Origin: a virus
IMG/VR virus record: IMGVR_UViG_3300031878_000006
Coordinates: 1 to 25,526 of that record
Length of the DNA: 25,526 nt
Strand: one strand, 5' to 3'
Below the pieces are notes generated by a model. The model did not search any database and had not been told where the DNA came from. It was given only the letters and a program-made list of their open reading frames with translations. The position numbers and the translations under genes are program-made. Within the stretch, counting starts at the first letter, position 1; each line of letters begins with the position of its first letter. Positions 1 through 6,827 of this stretch are shown here, one piece after another.

Positions 1-6
1 CCCCCC

Positions 7-33
7 TTTCCCCTCCCCCCAGGGGAGGGGGAA
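7..33. repeat. Perfect 12-bp inverted repeat at left edge
   Basis: Positions 7-18 pair with 22-33 (one G-T pair) around a 3-nt loop, in a C-run/G-run context followed by five A on the + strand. It has no U-tract on either strand, so it is not a canonical terminator. It lies about 70 nt upstream of the first gene, before the terminase locus. It could be the end of an upstream transcription unit, a packaging or recognition element, or a simple low-complexity hairpin; the sequence alone does not decide. Confidence 0.45.
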
Positions 34-102
34 AAACGTGGGCCGGCTGGCCGCGAGGCTATCTCATCCCTCTGATTTCCTCCCAACCTTCGGGGTGCGC
101 TG

Positions 103-690
103 ATGCAACGTGAGTGGCGGTGGGATGACTTGCGTGCCATGGTGGAGCGGTTGGGGCATCGTCGTGTGTTGGCGATGTGTGATCCGCGTGTGGTTCCGTT
201 GTTGTGTGATCAGTTGCAGCGCATTTTGGAGTTGGCGGAGCGTGGTGTGCGTGTGGTGCCTGTGGGCAGTCGGCTGTTTGGTCCTGGTGTTCCGCCTGGG
301 AGTCGCCCTGGGATGAGGATGGGGTGGCGTCCGAGTGGTGATGTGGAGGTGCGAGAGGGTGAGCCGCGTGTGCGGCGTTCCAAGGGGAGGAAGAGTGATG
401 GGCGTGGTGCGTATGCGTTCGAGGTGATCGTGCGTCGTGCTAAGACGCGTCGTGAGCGTGAGAGGTTGAAGAGGGAGGCGAGGCGTGCACAGGCTGCCGG
501 TGGATGTGGTGGAGTTGGCGAGGCTGAGGGTGGCGGTGAGGCGGAGGTTGGGGTCGCGGTCGAGTGTGACGTCGGATGCGGCGGTGGATCGGATCATCGA
601 GGGTCTGGGTCCGGAGGCGCGGGAGGCGATGTTGAGGGAGGAGGTGGACGGGGTTCGGCTGGTGATGAGGAACGGGGTGTTGGTTCCTGA
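103..690 (+). CDS. Unknown protein, possible N-terminal part of small terminase
   Basis: The frame opens with ATG at 103, with a weak GGGG-rich upstream signal and no clear Shine-Dalgarno. The first ~128 residues look coding: they are rich in basic and hydrophobic residues and the codons end mostly in G or T, like the next genes. They end in a strongly charged helical stretch (TRRERERLKREARRAQ). After that, the remaining ~65 residues are Gly/Glu/Val-rich low-complexity sequence typical of an out-of-frame read, and a different frame (485-703) carries the plausible coding signal. The gene sits directly before the large terminase, where small terminase subunits normally lie, but no helix-turn-helix can be pointed to with confidence. 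Either the protein really ends in this tail, or it is joined to the next frame by a +1 shift. Function is assigned by position only. Confidence 0.5.
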   Translation: MQREWRWDDLRAMVERLGHRRVLAMCDPRVVPLLCDQLQRILELAERGVRVVPVGSRLFGPGVPPGSRPGMRMGWRPSGDVEVREGEPRVRRSKGRKSDGRGAYAFEVIVRRAKTRRERERLKREARRAQAAGGCGGVGEAEGGGEAEVGVAVECDVGCGGGSDHRGSGSGGAGGDVEGGGGRGSAGDEERGVGS

Positions 691-703
691 CTGGGTGCTG
701 TGA
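485..703 (+). CDS. Small protein before TerL, possible small-terminase C-terminal part
   Basis: This 72-residue frame starts with GTG at 485, six nt after a good GGAGG motif (474-478). It ends in TGA at 701-703, overlapping the large-terminase start, which is typical of translational coupling. Composition is natural: a basic helical start (VELARLRVAVRRRL), then AAVDRIIEGLGPEAREAML and a hydrophobic end (VRLVMRNGVLVPDWVL). Its first 206 nt lie inside the upstream frame. Frame 2 is open upstream only to about 470 (stop TGA at 467), so the gene cannot extend much further without a frameshift. Two readings fit: a separate gene initiated from GGAGG/GTG, or the C-terminal part of one ~200-aa protein made by +1 frameshifting. 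A role as terminase small subunit or its C-terminal segment is inferred from position only. Confidence 0.6.
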   Translation: MHRLPVDVVELARLRVAVRRRLGSRSSVTSDAAVDRIIEGLGPEAREAMLREEVDGVRLVMRNGVLVPDWVL

Positions 704-2247
704 TGTTCGGTGCGCCGCGTCGTCAGGGTGTGGTGCGGGAGTATCGGCCTGACGGGGCGGTGTTGCGTGCGTTTTTCAAGTCGGATGCGTTGTTTCGTGT
801 GATTCGTGGTCCGGTGGGCAGTGGGAAGAGTGCGGCGTGTTGCATTGAGCTCTTCCGGTTAGCGGTGTCGTATCCGCCGAGTGATGATGGGATTCGGCGG
901 AGTCGGTGGTTGGTGACGAGGAACACGGGTCCGCAGTTGCGGACGACGACGATTGAGACGTTCTTGCAGTGGTTTCCGGACAACAGTCCGTTTGGGCGGA
1001 TGCGGTGGTCTCCGCCGCTGACCTACGAGTTTCGGTTCAAGGATGTTGAGGCGGACGTGCTGTTCATGCCGCTCGATCGGCCGGATCAGGTCCGGGACCT
1101 GCGCTCGCTTGACCTGTCTGGGGCTTGGGCGAATGAGATCAAGGAGCAGTCCAAGGAGATCATTGATGTGATTGACGAGCGGTTGGGGCGGTATCGCCCT
1201 CCTGGGGCGCCGATTCCTCCGCGCAAGTGGTTCATAGCGGACAGCAATGCGTGGGATGCGGATTGCTGGCTGGCGTGGGTGTTTGGTGAGGCGCCGGTGC
1301 CGATGTGGTTGGCGGAGGAGATTCGGTCGGAGTTCCCGGTGCGTCCTCCTGGGTGGGAGCTGTTCCTGCAACCGCCGGCGTTGATTGAGAAGTTCGGGCC
1401 CGATGGGCGGACGGTGGTGGGGTATGAGCTGAACCCGTTGGCGGAGAATATCCGTAATCTGCGGCCCAACTACTACCTGGACCTGATTGTAGGGAAATCG
1501 AAGGCGTACATCGACCAGTACTTGATGAACCGCTTGGTGAGCACTGCGGATGGGATGCGGGTGTATCCGGAGTATGTGGACGACATTCACCTTGTGCGGG
1601 AGCGTCTTGTTCCTGTCCCGAATGTGAAGCTTGTGCTTGGGTTCGACTTCGGTCTGACGCCTGCGTGTGTGGTGCTTCAGGTGGTGAATGGGCAGCGCCG
1701 TGTGTTGCGGGAGTTTGTGTCGTGGAACATGGGGTTGCAGCAGTTTGTGCGGGATGTGGTCCTGCCTGGGCTGCATGAGGCGTTTCCCCAGCACATGGCG
1801 GAGGGGCGGTATGTGGCGTGGGGTGATCCTGCTGGGTCGCAGCGTGCGCAGACGGATGCGCGGACGCCCTTTGCAATTGCTGCCGCTGAGGGGCTGACGA
1901 TCTATCCGGCTGAAACGAACGATCCGGAGGTGCGGCAGGGTGCGGTGCGCAGTCTTCTCATGCAGCGTGTCAACGAGGGCCCTGCGTTGGTGGTGTCGGA
2001 GGATTGTCCGATCCTTCGGTCCGGGTTCTTGGGTGGCTATCGGATGCGTCGGCTGCGGGTCTCTGGGGAGGCTCGGTATGAGATGGAGCCGGTGAAGGAT
2101 CAGTTTTCGCATGTGCATGATGCGTTGCAGTATGCCGTGTTGGGGACTGGTGCGGGGCGGCAGCTGTTGCGTGGTCGGCGCCCTGTGGTGCGTGTGAAGG
2201 CGCCGTCGTCTTATTCCCCTCTTGGTCAGTTTGCGAGTCGCCGGTGA
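700..2247 (+). CDS. Terminase large subunit (packaging ATPase-nuclease)
   Basis: The 515-aa protein is the DNA-packaging motor that docks on the portal, translocates DNA into the procapsid by ATP hydrolysis and cuts the concatemer. The Walker A loop GPVGSGKS is at residues 37-44. A Walker B-like strand with candidate catalytic Glu is in LDLSGAWANE at about 137-146. The C-terminal RNase H-like nuclease shows Asp316 (LGFDFG), Asp376 (AWGDPAG) and Asp474 in HVHDALQYA. Length is normal for the family. Two adjacent starts are possible, GTG 700 and ATG 703; either overlaps the previous stop, and no strong ribosome-binding site is seen, so coupling is likely. Codons favour G or T at the third position (CGT, GTG, TTG), unlike the capsid gene. 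Family is secure; whether packaging is by cos, pac or terminal repeats is not visible. Confidence 0.97.
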   Translation: MMFGAPRRQGVVREYRPDGAVLRAFFKSDALFRVIRGPVGSGKSAACCIELFRLAVSYPPSDDGIRRSRWLVTRNTGPQLRTTTIETFLQWFPDNSPFGRMRWSPPLTYEFRFKDVEADVLFMPLDRPDQVRDLRSLDLSGAWANEIKEQSKEIIDVIDERLGRYRPPGAPIPPRKWFIADSNAWDADCWLAWVFGEAPVPMWLAEEIRSEFPVRPPGWELFLQPPALIEKFGPDGRTVVGYELNPLAENIRNLRPNYYLDLIVGKSKAYIDQYLMNRLVSTADGMRVYPEYVDDIHLVRERLVPVPNVKLVLGFDFGLTPACVVLQVVNGQRRVLREFVSWNMGLQQFVRDVVLPGLHEAFPQHMAEGRYVAWGDPAGSQRAQTDARTPFAIAAAEGLTIYPAETNDPEVRQGAVRSLLMQRVNEGPALVVSEDCPILRSGFLGGYRMRRLRVSGEARYEMEPVKDQFSHVHDALQYAVLGTGAGRQLLRGRRPVVRVKAPSSYSPLGQFASRR

Positions 2248-2813
2248 TCGAGGTTCGCCGGGCGCGGGTGTCGGACATTCCTGCCGGGCTTCGGCTCTAT
2301 GGCGAGGGGCTTGCGGAGGATGGGCGTGGGGTTCGGCTTTCTCCGGCGGCGGCTGGGTTTCTTCGTGTGGTGGTGGAGTGTGACTATGCGGCGGCGTGGC
2401 TGGCGTGGGAGGGTTCCGAGGTTGTGGGGGGTGTGATTGCCCAGGTGGACCCGATGTTTGAGCCCACGTTTGGGGAGGTGGTGAAGCTCTATGTGCGGCC
2501 TCGGTGGCGTGGTGGGCCCGCGGCGACGATGCTTCTGGCGGTGGCTGAGGGATGGGCGTTGCGGAACGGGGCCGTGGCGGTGCATGTTCATGGGCACTTT
2601 GGTGGGCCGGCGCGCGTGGGGTATCAGGCGTTGGTGCGTCGGTGTGGGTATCGGCCTGTGATGTCGGTGTGGGGCAAGGAGGTCGAGCATGGGCAAAATC
2701 TTCAGTCCGAAGCCGCCGGCGCCGCCGCCTCCCGATCCGGAGTTGATCCGGCAGCGGCAGGAGGCGGAGAAGCGGGCTGCGGAGGAGAAGGCGGCGGCGG
2801 AGCGGTGGGCTGA
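2244..2813 (+). CDS. GNAT-family N-acetyltransferase-like protein
   Basis: A 189-aa protein starting at GTG 2244 in a GTGA overlap with TerL. The N-terminus (IEVRRARVSDIPAGLRLYGE) and the central strand-loop-helix VKLYVRPRWRGGPAATMLL (about residues 82-100) match the GNAT fold, where the R-x-R/G-x-G/A region binds the acetyl-CoA pyrophosphate. A later VGYQALVRRCGYRPVMS resembles the usual C-terminal GNAT strand. The family transfers acetyl groups from acetyl-CoA to amines; the substrate here is unknown and could be a virion or host protein. The last ~40 residues are Gly/Ala-rich and overlap the next gene in another frame, so they may be non-functional overhang. Acetyltransferase-like genes near packaging or virion genes are known in several podophages. 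Confidence 0.75.
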   Translation: MIEVRRARVSDIPAGLRLYGEGLAEDGRGVRLSPAAAGFLRVVVECDYAAAWLAWEGSEVVGGVIAQVDPMFEPTFGEVVKLYVRPRWRGGPAATMLLAVAEGWALRNGAVAVHVHGHFGGPARVGYQALVRRCGYRPVMSVWGKEVEHGQNLQSEAAGAAASRSGVDPAAAGGGEAGCGGEGGGGAVG

Positions 2814-2904
2814 GCAGGAGCGCCGCGCTTGGTTGCTTGCCAAGCGTGGCAAGTGGAGCTTGCTTGGCAGCGCTGACCAGTTTGGGTCGATGGCGGCGCG
2901 CTGA
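2689..2904 (+). CDS. Small proline/coiled-coil virion-region protein
   Basis: A 71-aa protein with a strong AAGGAGG motif six nt before ATG 2689. The start is MGKIFSPKPPAPPPPDPEL, a proline-rich head, followed by a charged Ala/Glu/Lys/Arg helix (about residues 20-48) likely to form a coiled coil, and a short tail LLGSADQFGS. Small proteins with this plan (MG-x-F-x-P-K-P-P start, then a basic/Gly end) commonly sit between terminase and portal genes in podophages and may be minor virion or assembly proteins comparable in position to T7 gp7.3. It overlaps the acetyltransferase frame by 125 nt and the portal start by one nt. No enzymatic function is suggested. Confidence 0.75.
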   Translation: MGKIFSPKPPAPPPPDPELIRQRQEAEKRAAEEKAAAERWAEQERRAWLLAKRGKWSLLGSADQFGSMAAR

Positions 2905-4490
2905 TGGCAATGCGCTTTGACGCCGACGCGATCCATGGCCGCTATCGCGAGGCGCGGCAGCATCGCACCTCGTATGAGGGCCTGTGGTCGGACGTGCTGG
3001 CGTTGATGATGCCTGGGCGGCGTGACGTCTACAACACGCTGCCTCCGCGGCTGGGCACGACCGAGATCTACGACGACACGGCCGTGATGGCCGTGGAGGA
3101 GTGTGCGGCTCGCTTGCAGTCGGGCATCATGCCCCCTGGGGTCGAGTGGGCCCGGCTGGAGATGCAGGGCGCGGACGAGGAGACGAAGCGGCGTCTTGCT
3201 GCGGTGCAGCGTTACATCTTCGAGCGGCTGTCGTATTCGCGGTTTCAGGCGGCGGTGAACGAGACGCTGCTTGATGCGACGGGCTTTGGCAACTGGCTGA
3301 TGCGTGTGGGGTATCAGCCTGACTTGCCGGGCGGGTTGTTGTTCGAGCCCATTCCGATGACGGCGGTGTGGTTTGCGTCTTGGCACCGGCCGCGTCCGGA
3401 CGCGTTCTACATCCTTGAGAGGCATCGCCCTGGCCAGCTACGGCTCAAGTATCCCCGGATTGCGTTGCCGTCTGACCTTGACGAGACGCAGCCGGTCGAG
3501 GTGATCGAGTTCTGCGAGTTGGAGCCGGACGGCGTGCAGGAGGTGTGGCATCACGGCCTTCTCTTGGTGCGTGGTGTGCCGACCGGCAAGGCGGGCGACA
3601 TACTGTGGAAGCGCGAGTATCGTGGTGAGGGCTCGTGCCCGTTCGTGTGCGGCCGCTGGTCTGTCGCCGCTGGTGACATCTATGGGATCGGGCCGGCCAT
3701 CAAGGCGTTGCCGAGTGTGCGGACGCTCAATGCGGTGGTCGAGAAGCTGCTGCGTGGTGCTGACATCCAGATCAGCGGCTTGTGGCAGGCTGAGGACGAC
3801 GGCGTGATCAACTTTGACACGGTGTCGTTGGTGCCTGGGACGATCTTGCCGGTGGCGCCTGGGTCGAAGGGCTTGCAGCCGATCGGGCATCATGTGCCGG
3901 TTGACCTGACGCAGCTCGTGATCAGTGACCTGAAGGACAGCATCCGGCGTGCGCTCTACAACGACTCTCTGGGGCCGCGTCAGGGCACGCCGCCGACGGC
4001 GTTCGAGGTCGAGGAACGGATGTTGGACCTGGCGCGGCAGATCGGGCCGGCGTATGAGCGTGTGTGGTCGGAGTTCTGTGTGCCGCTCATGTCGCGGCTT
4101 CGGTACCTGCTGGTGAAGGCGGGCATGATCCAGATGCCTGTCATTGATGGGAGGAAGACGCGCGTGGAGCCGACGTCGGCGCTGGCGCGTTCTGGCGCGA
4201 TGGCGCTTGGGAAGCGGCAGGTGCAGCTCGCGCAGACGATTGGGTCGCTGTTCGGGCCGCAGGTGCTGGCGACGGAGATTGATCCGTCGCGGATGACGCG
4301 TGAGCTGGCGCGGCTGTTCGACACTGGCACGTCGATCTTGGTGTCGCCGGAAGAGCAGCGCGCTCGTGGTGCGATGATGGGTCAGATGGCGGCGCAGCTG
4401 GGTGGCGTGCAGGGTGGCGGGGCAGTGGCCCAGGCCATCATGTCGGCTGCGGGCGGCGGTCTTGGTGGCGGGCAGCCGAGGACGTTCTGA
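2904..4490 (+). CDS. Portal (head-to-tail connector) protein
   Basis: The 528-aa protein forms the dodecameric portal at the unique capsid vertex, through which DNA enters and leaves; terminase and tail tubular proteins dock on it. It matches the T7 gp8-like head-tail connector family: an early IYDDTAVMAVEECAARLQSG (about 53-72), YGIGPAIKALPSVRTLN near residue 260 (the family Y-G-x-G-P-A motif) and TAFEVEERM near 365 in the long helix region. A Gly/Gln-rich C-terminus (LGGVQGGGAVAQ, GGGLGGGQ) is usual for the family. ATG 2904 overlaps the previous stop (TGATG). Length is typical. Confidence 0.95.
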   Translation: MAMRFDADAIHGRYREARQHRTSYEGLWSDVLALMMPGRRDVYNTLPPRLGTTEIYDDTAVMAVEECAARLQSGIMPPGVEWARLEMQGADEETKRRLAAVQRYIFERLSYSRFQAAVNETLLDATGFGNWLMRVGYQPDLPGGLLFEPIPMTAVWFASWHRPRPDAFYILERHRPGQLRLKYPRIALPSDLDETQPVEVIEFCELEPDGVQEVWHHGLLLVRGVPTGKAGDILWKREYRGEGSCPFVCGRWSVAAGDIYGIGPAIKALPSVRTLNAVVEKLLRGADIQISGLWQAEDDGVINFDTVSLVPGTILPVAPGSKGLQPIGHHVPVDLTQLVISDLKDSIRRALYNDSLGPRQGTPPTAFEVEERMLDLARQIGPAYERVWSEFCVPLMSRLRYLLVKAGMIQMPVIDGRKTRVEPTSALARSGAMALGKRQVQLAQTIGSLFGPQVLATEIDPSRMTRELARLFDTGTSILVSPEEQRARGAMMGQMAAQLGGVQGGGAVAQAIMSAAGGGLGGGQPRTF

Positions 4491-4696
4491 TGACCGATGA
4501 CGAGGTCAATCGGGCGGTGAACCGCGCACTGGTGGCAGGCGGCGCCGTGTTGCGTTCTTACCTCTTGCGTCGGTGGTGTGCCGTGCATGGCCCGCCGCTT
4601 GATGCGTTGACGCTGGCTTACAACGAGGGGGCGCGGTCGGTGGTGGTGGACCTGTTCGACCGGGCTCGTCCAAAGGAGGAGAAGGGTGATGGCTGA
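4490..4696 (+). CDS. Bbp19-like small phage protein
   Basis: A 68-aa protein starting in an ATGA overlap with the portal stop. The segment DALTLAYNEGARSVVVDLFD resembles the small Bbp19-type phage domain, which carries an F/Y-N-E-G-x-R-x-V-x-x-x-L motif and is usually found between portal and scaffold/capsid genes; position agrees. Molecular role is unknown, presumably in head assembly. It overlaps the scaffold gene by a few nt, and its 3' end contains the AGGAGG used by that gene. Family assignment is from motif memory. Confidence 0.7.
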   Translation: MTDDEVNRAVNRALVAGGAVLRSYLLRRWCAVHGPPLDALTLAYNEGARSVVVDLFDRARPKEEKGDG

Positions 4697-5474
4697 GGAA
4701 GCGGCGGTGGCGGCTGCGGCGGGTGAGGCGAGGCAGGGGGCAGGGCCTGTTGCGCCTTCCAGCGGCGTGCCCGTGCGGCCGGACTACCTGCCGGAGAAGT
4801 TCTGGCGGGACACGGGGCCGGACGTGGAGGCGCTGGCGAAGTCGTATTCAGAGCTCGAGCGCCGGCTTGCAACGAAGCGCGAGCAGGTAATCGCCGAGTA
4901 CGAAGCGGAGCGGCAGAGGGCGCTGCCGCAGAGGCCGGAGGAGTACGAGATCAAGCTGCCTGAGGGCTTTGCGCCGCCCGAGGGCTACGAGATGACGATC
5001 GATCCCAATGACCCGATGGCCGAGGAGGCGCGGCGGTGGGCTTACAAGCATCGGTTGCCGAAGGAGGTGTTTCAGGAGGGGGTGGCGCTGTTCACGAAGG
5101 CGCTGGCCGCGAGCTTGCCCGACCTGAAGGCCGAGCGGCAGAAGCTTGGGGAGAAGGCGGACGAGCGGCTGGCGGTGCTTGATGGGTGGCTTGCGGCGAA
5201 CCTCAAGGAGCCGCACTACAAGGCGCTGGTGAGCGTGGCGCAGCGGGCGGAGGTGGTGGAGGCCATTGAGGCCTTGATGCGGATGGCGGGTGCGGAGGGC
5301 GTGCCGGGCACTGGGTCGCGGCAGCCCGACCTGAGCGGCGACCGGCCGTTCCAGACGCTGGCGGAGGTCGAGGAAGCGATGATGGACCGCCGCTACTTTG
5401 AGGACCCCAACTACCGCGCCAAGGTGTTCGAGAAGGCGCTGGCGTTCTACGAGAAGAACCCCAAGAAAGGCTGA
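4689..5474 (+). CDS. Capsid scaffolding/assembly protein
   Basis: This acidic, helix-rich protein of about 261 aa precedes the major capsid gene, the standard place for a scaffold that guides procapsid assembly and then leaves. Features are an Ala-rich N-terminus, DYLPEKFWRDTGPDVEALAK (a common start of podophage scaffolds: protein ready to unfold with a W-x-D patch), a central helix with many Glu/Lys/Arg residues, and a basic C-terminal end (RAKVFEKALAFYEKNPKKG), typically the capsid-binding part. AGGAGG at 4674-4679 gives 9-nt spacing to ATG 4689; GTG 4686 immediately before it, with 6-nt spacing, is an equally possible start. Confidence 0.85.
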   Translation: MAEEAAVAAAAGEARQGAGPVAPSSGVPVRPDYLPEKFWRDTGPDVEALAKSYSELERRLATKREQVIAEYEAERQRALPQRPEEYEIKLPEGFAPPEGYEMTIDPNDPMAEEARRWAYKHRLPKEVFQEGVALFTKALAASLPDLKAERQKLGEKADERLAVLDGWLAANLKEPHYKALVSVAQRAEVVEAIEALMRMAGAEGVPGTGSRQPDLSGDRPFQTLAEVEEAMMDRRYFEDPNYRAKVFEKALAFYEKNPKKG

Positions 5475-5625
5475 CGGGGTTGGAACGGGCTTGCGCGACG
5501 CGACCCGAGTGTGCGAATAGAAAGCGACGGCCCGGAGGACTGGCAGAAGGGGCGGCCGCGCCACAACCCCGGTTCCTGCGTCCGAGGACAACCGCAGCGG
5601 CTATGCGGCAACCTGGGAGTAGGAC
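5475..5625 (+). promoter_or_regulatory. Structured leader of the major capsid gene
   Basis: This 151-nt gap is the longest on the + strand module and holds no plausible gene. It contains nested complementary segments: CGGGGTTG at 5475-5482 with CAACCCCG at 5564-5571; CGGCC 5528-5532 with GGCCG 5554-5558 inside that; then CCGCA 5592-5596 with TGCGG 5604-5608 as a small hairpin ending about ten nt before the GGGAGTAGGA ribosome-binding region of the capsid gene. It may be a 5' leader that stabilises or regulates capsid mRNA, or a promoter/processing region. No convincing -10/-35 pair is seen. Pairings are seen directly; function is inferred. Confidence 0.4.
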
Positions 5626-6444
5626 ATGGCGCAGAATATCGACGTTTCGTTCGTACAGGGCTTCCAGACGGAGGTCTTCACGGCCTTCCAGCGCATGGGG
5701 TCGCAGCTGCGGCCGATGGTGCGCTTGAAGACCCGAGTCCGGGAGGCCACGACCACGATGCAGAAGCTCGGCCGAGGCACGGCAACCGAGAAGCCTCGGA
5801 ACGGCGAAGTGCCTCTGATGAACGCCGATCGCGGCACGGTCACGATCACGCTTCGTGACCGCTATGCGCGCGAGATGGTGGACAAGCTCGACGAGCTGAA
5901 GATCAACCACGACGAGCGTGGTGTGCTGGTCAACACCATCGTGTGGGCGCTGGGCCGCGCGATGGACCAGGACATTGTCAATGCGCTCGATACCGCCACC
6001 CAGTTCATCGACAACGGTCAGCCGTCGGTGTGGACGACGGTGGCGGGCCCGCTGGCGGCCATGGAGATCATGGGCGCCAACGACGTGCCGCTCGACAACG
6101 ATGCGTTCGCCGTCGTCCCGTGGGAGGCCTGGGGCGATCTGATGAGCTTCCAGCAGTTCTCGTCGGCGGAGTACGTGACGGACAACATCTACCAGACGAT
6201 GGCGCCCAAGAAGCGGTGGGCCGGGTTCACCTGGATGCCCTTCTCGGGGACAACCGTCACGGGCGGCGACAAGTGGTGTTACTTCTTCCACCGGTCGGCG
6301 GTGGGTGCGGCGATTGGGGCCGACATCACGACCGATATCACCTGGAACGGCGAAAAGCAGGCGCACAACATCGTCGGGTCCATGTCGATGGGTGCGGCGC
6401 TGATCGATCAGGTCGGCGTCCGGAAGAAGCTGTACGACCTCTGA
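5626..6444 (+). CDS. Major capsid protein
   Basis: The 272-aa protein builds the icosahedral head. It matches the podophage capsid type in which an N-terminal segment (IDVSFVQGFQTEVFTAFQRM) is followed by LRPMVRLKTRVREATTTMQKLGRGTATEK and a central DRYAREMVDKLDELKINHDERGVLVNT, then a helix with an early AMDQDIVNAL and a C-terminal TDITWNGEKQAHNIVGSMSMGAALID. Position after the scaffold and before the tail tubular genes agrees. It has a clear ribosome-binding site and codons that favour C/G endings (GAC, ATC, AAC, CTC), unlike the T/G-ending codons of TerL, which fits very high expression. It ends close to a small accessory gene and a terminator. Confidence 0.93.
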   Translation: MAQNIDVSFVQGFQTEVFTAFQRMGSQLRPMVRLKTRVREATTTMQKLGRGTATEKPRNGEVPLMNADRGTVTITLRDRYAREMVDKLDELKINHDERGVLVNTIVWALGRAMDQDIVNALDTATQFIDNGQPSVWTTVAGPLAAMEIMGANDVPLDNDAFAVVPWEAWGDLMSFQQFSSAEYVTDNIYQTMAPKKRWAGFTWMPFSGTTVTGGDKWCYFFHRSAVGAAIGADITTDITWNGEKQAHNIVGSMSMGAALIDQVGVRKKLYDL

Positions 6445-6462
6445 GGCGAAGGAGAGACGACG

Positions 6463-6747
6463 ATGGCGTTCGTTGCACGTGCACTTCTGCCGGGCCCGGT
6501 GTTCTCGGGGTCGTTCCTCGCCGCCCCGAACGCGCGCAGCCCGCGCATCTGGTTCTACTCGACGCCCGACACGCGGACGACGGTGCTGGGTGCCAACTAC
6601 TTCAACGATGCGACCCGTTTGCTGAACCAGGGCGATATCATCTTCGCCGTGGTGAACACGGGCGGCACGATGCAAGTGACGCTACTTGCGGTGACGTCAC
6701 AGTCGCAGGCGTCGCAGGTTGTGGTAACGCAGCTGTCGCTCCAGTGA
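6463..6747 (+). CDS. Small capsid-accessory (decoration-like) protein
   Basis: A 94-aa, beta-strand-rich protein with GAAGGAGA upstream of ATG 6463. The order is an aromatic start (RIWFYSTPDTRTTVLG), then ANYFNDATRLLNQGDIIFAV and a strand-rich end (VTLLAVTSQSQASQVVV). The Y-F-N-D-A-x-x-L-L-x-x-G-D-I-I pattern recurs in small proteins placed just after the capsid gene in many phages and is likely a capsid stabilising or decoration module, or the knob of a head fibre. It has no enzymatic motif. It is followed by the intrinsic terminator at 6785. Confidence 0.65.
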   Translation: MAFVARALLPGPVFSGSFLAAPNARSPRIWFYSTPDTRTTVLGANYFNDATRLLNQGDIIFAVVNTGGTMQVTLLAVTSQSQASQVVVTQLSLQ

Positions 6748-6784
6748 TGACGTAGTAGCTTCTGACGGCTGCGGCGTGTGGGGA

Positions 6785-6816
6785 GGGGTCGGTCGGAAGG
6801 TCGGCCCCTTCTTGCT
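6785..6816 (+). terminator. Intrinsic terminator after the capsid genes
   Basis: A 10-bp stem, GGGGTCGGTC at 6785-6794 and GGTCGGCCCC at 6799-6808, closes on a GGAA loop (GNRA type). It has three G-T pairs and can extend outward by A-T and G-T/G-C pairs. TTCTTGCT follows, a modest U-tract on the + strand. It lies between the capsid-accessory gene and the tail tubular A gene, the same relative place as the T7 late terminator after gene 10. It probably lowers, not abolishes, transcription of the downstream genes. Confidence 0.7.
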
Positions 6817-6827
6817 AAGGGGAGGCG

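Noticed and set aside
859-2910. Very long leftward open frame opposite TerL and the acetyltransferase
   Set aside because: Arg/His/Pro-rich composition with no recognisable domain; an antisense shadow caused by GC-rich codons on the + strand.
5480-5858. Short + strand frames across the capsid leader
   Set aside because: Arg/Pro-rich, enter the capsid gene out of frame, and lack ribosome-binding sites.
5203-6675. Leftward open frame across scaffold, leader and capsid
   Set aside because: It crosses three well-supported + strand genes or regions and has shadow-like composition.
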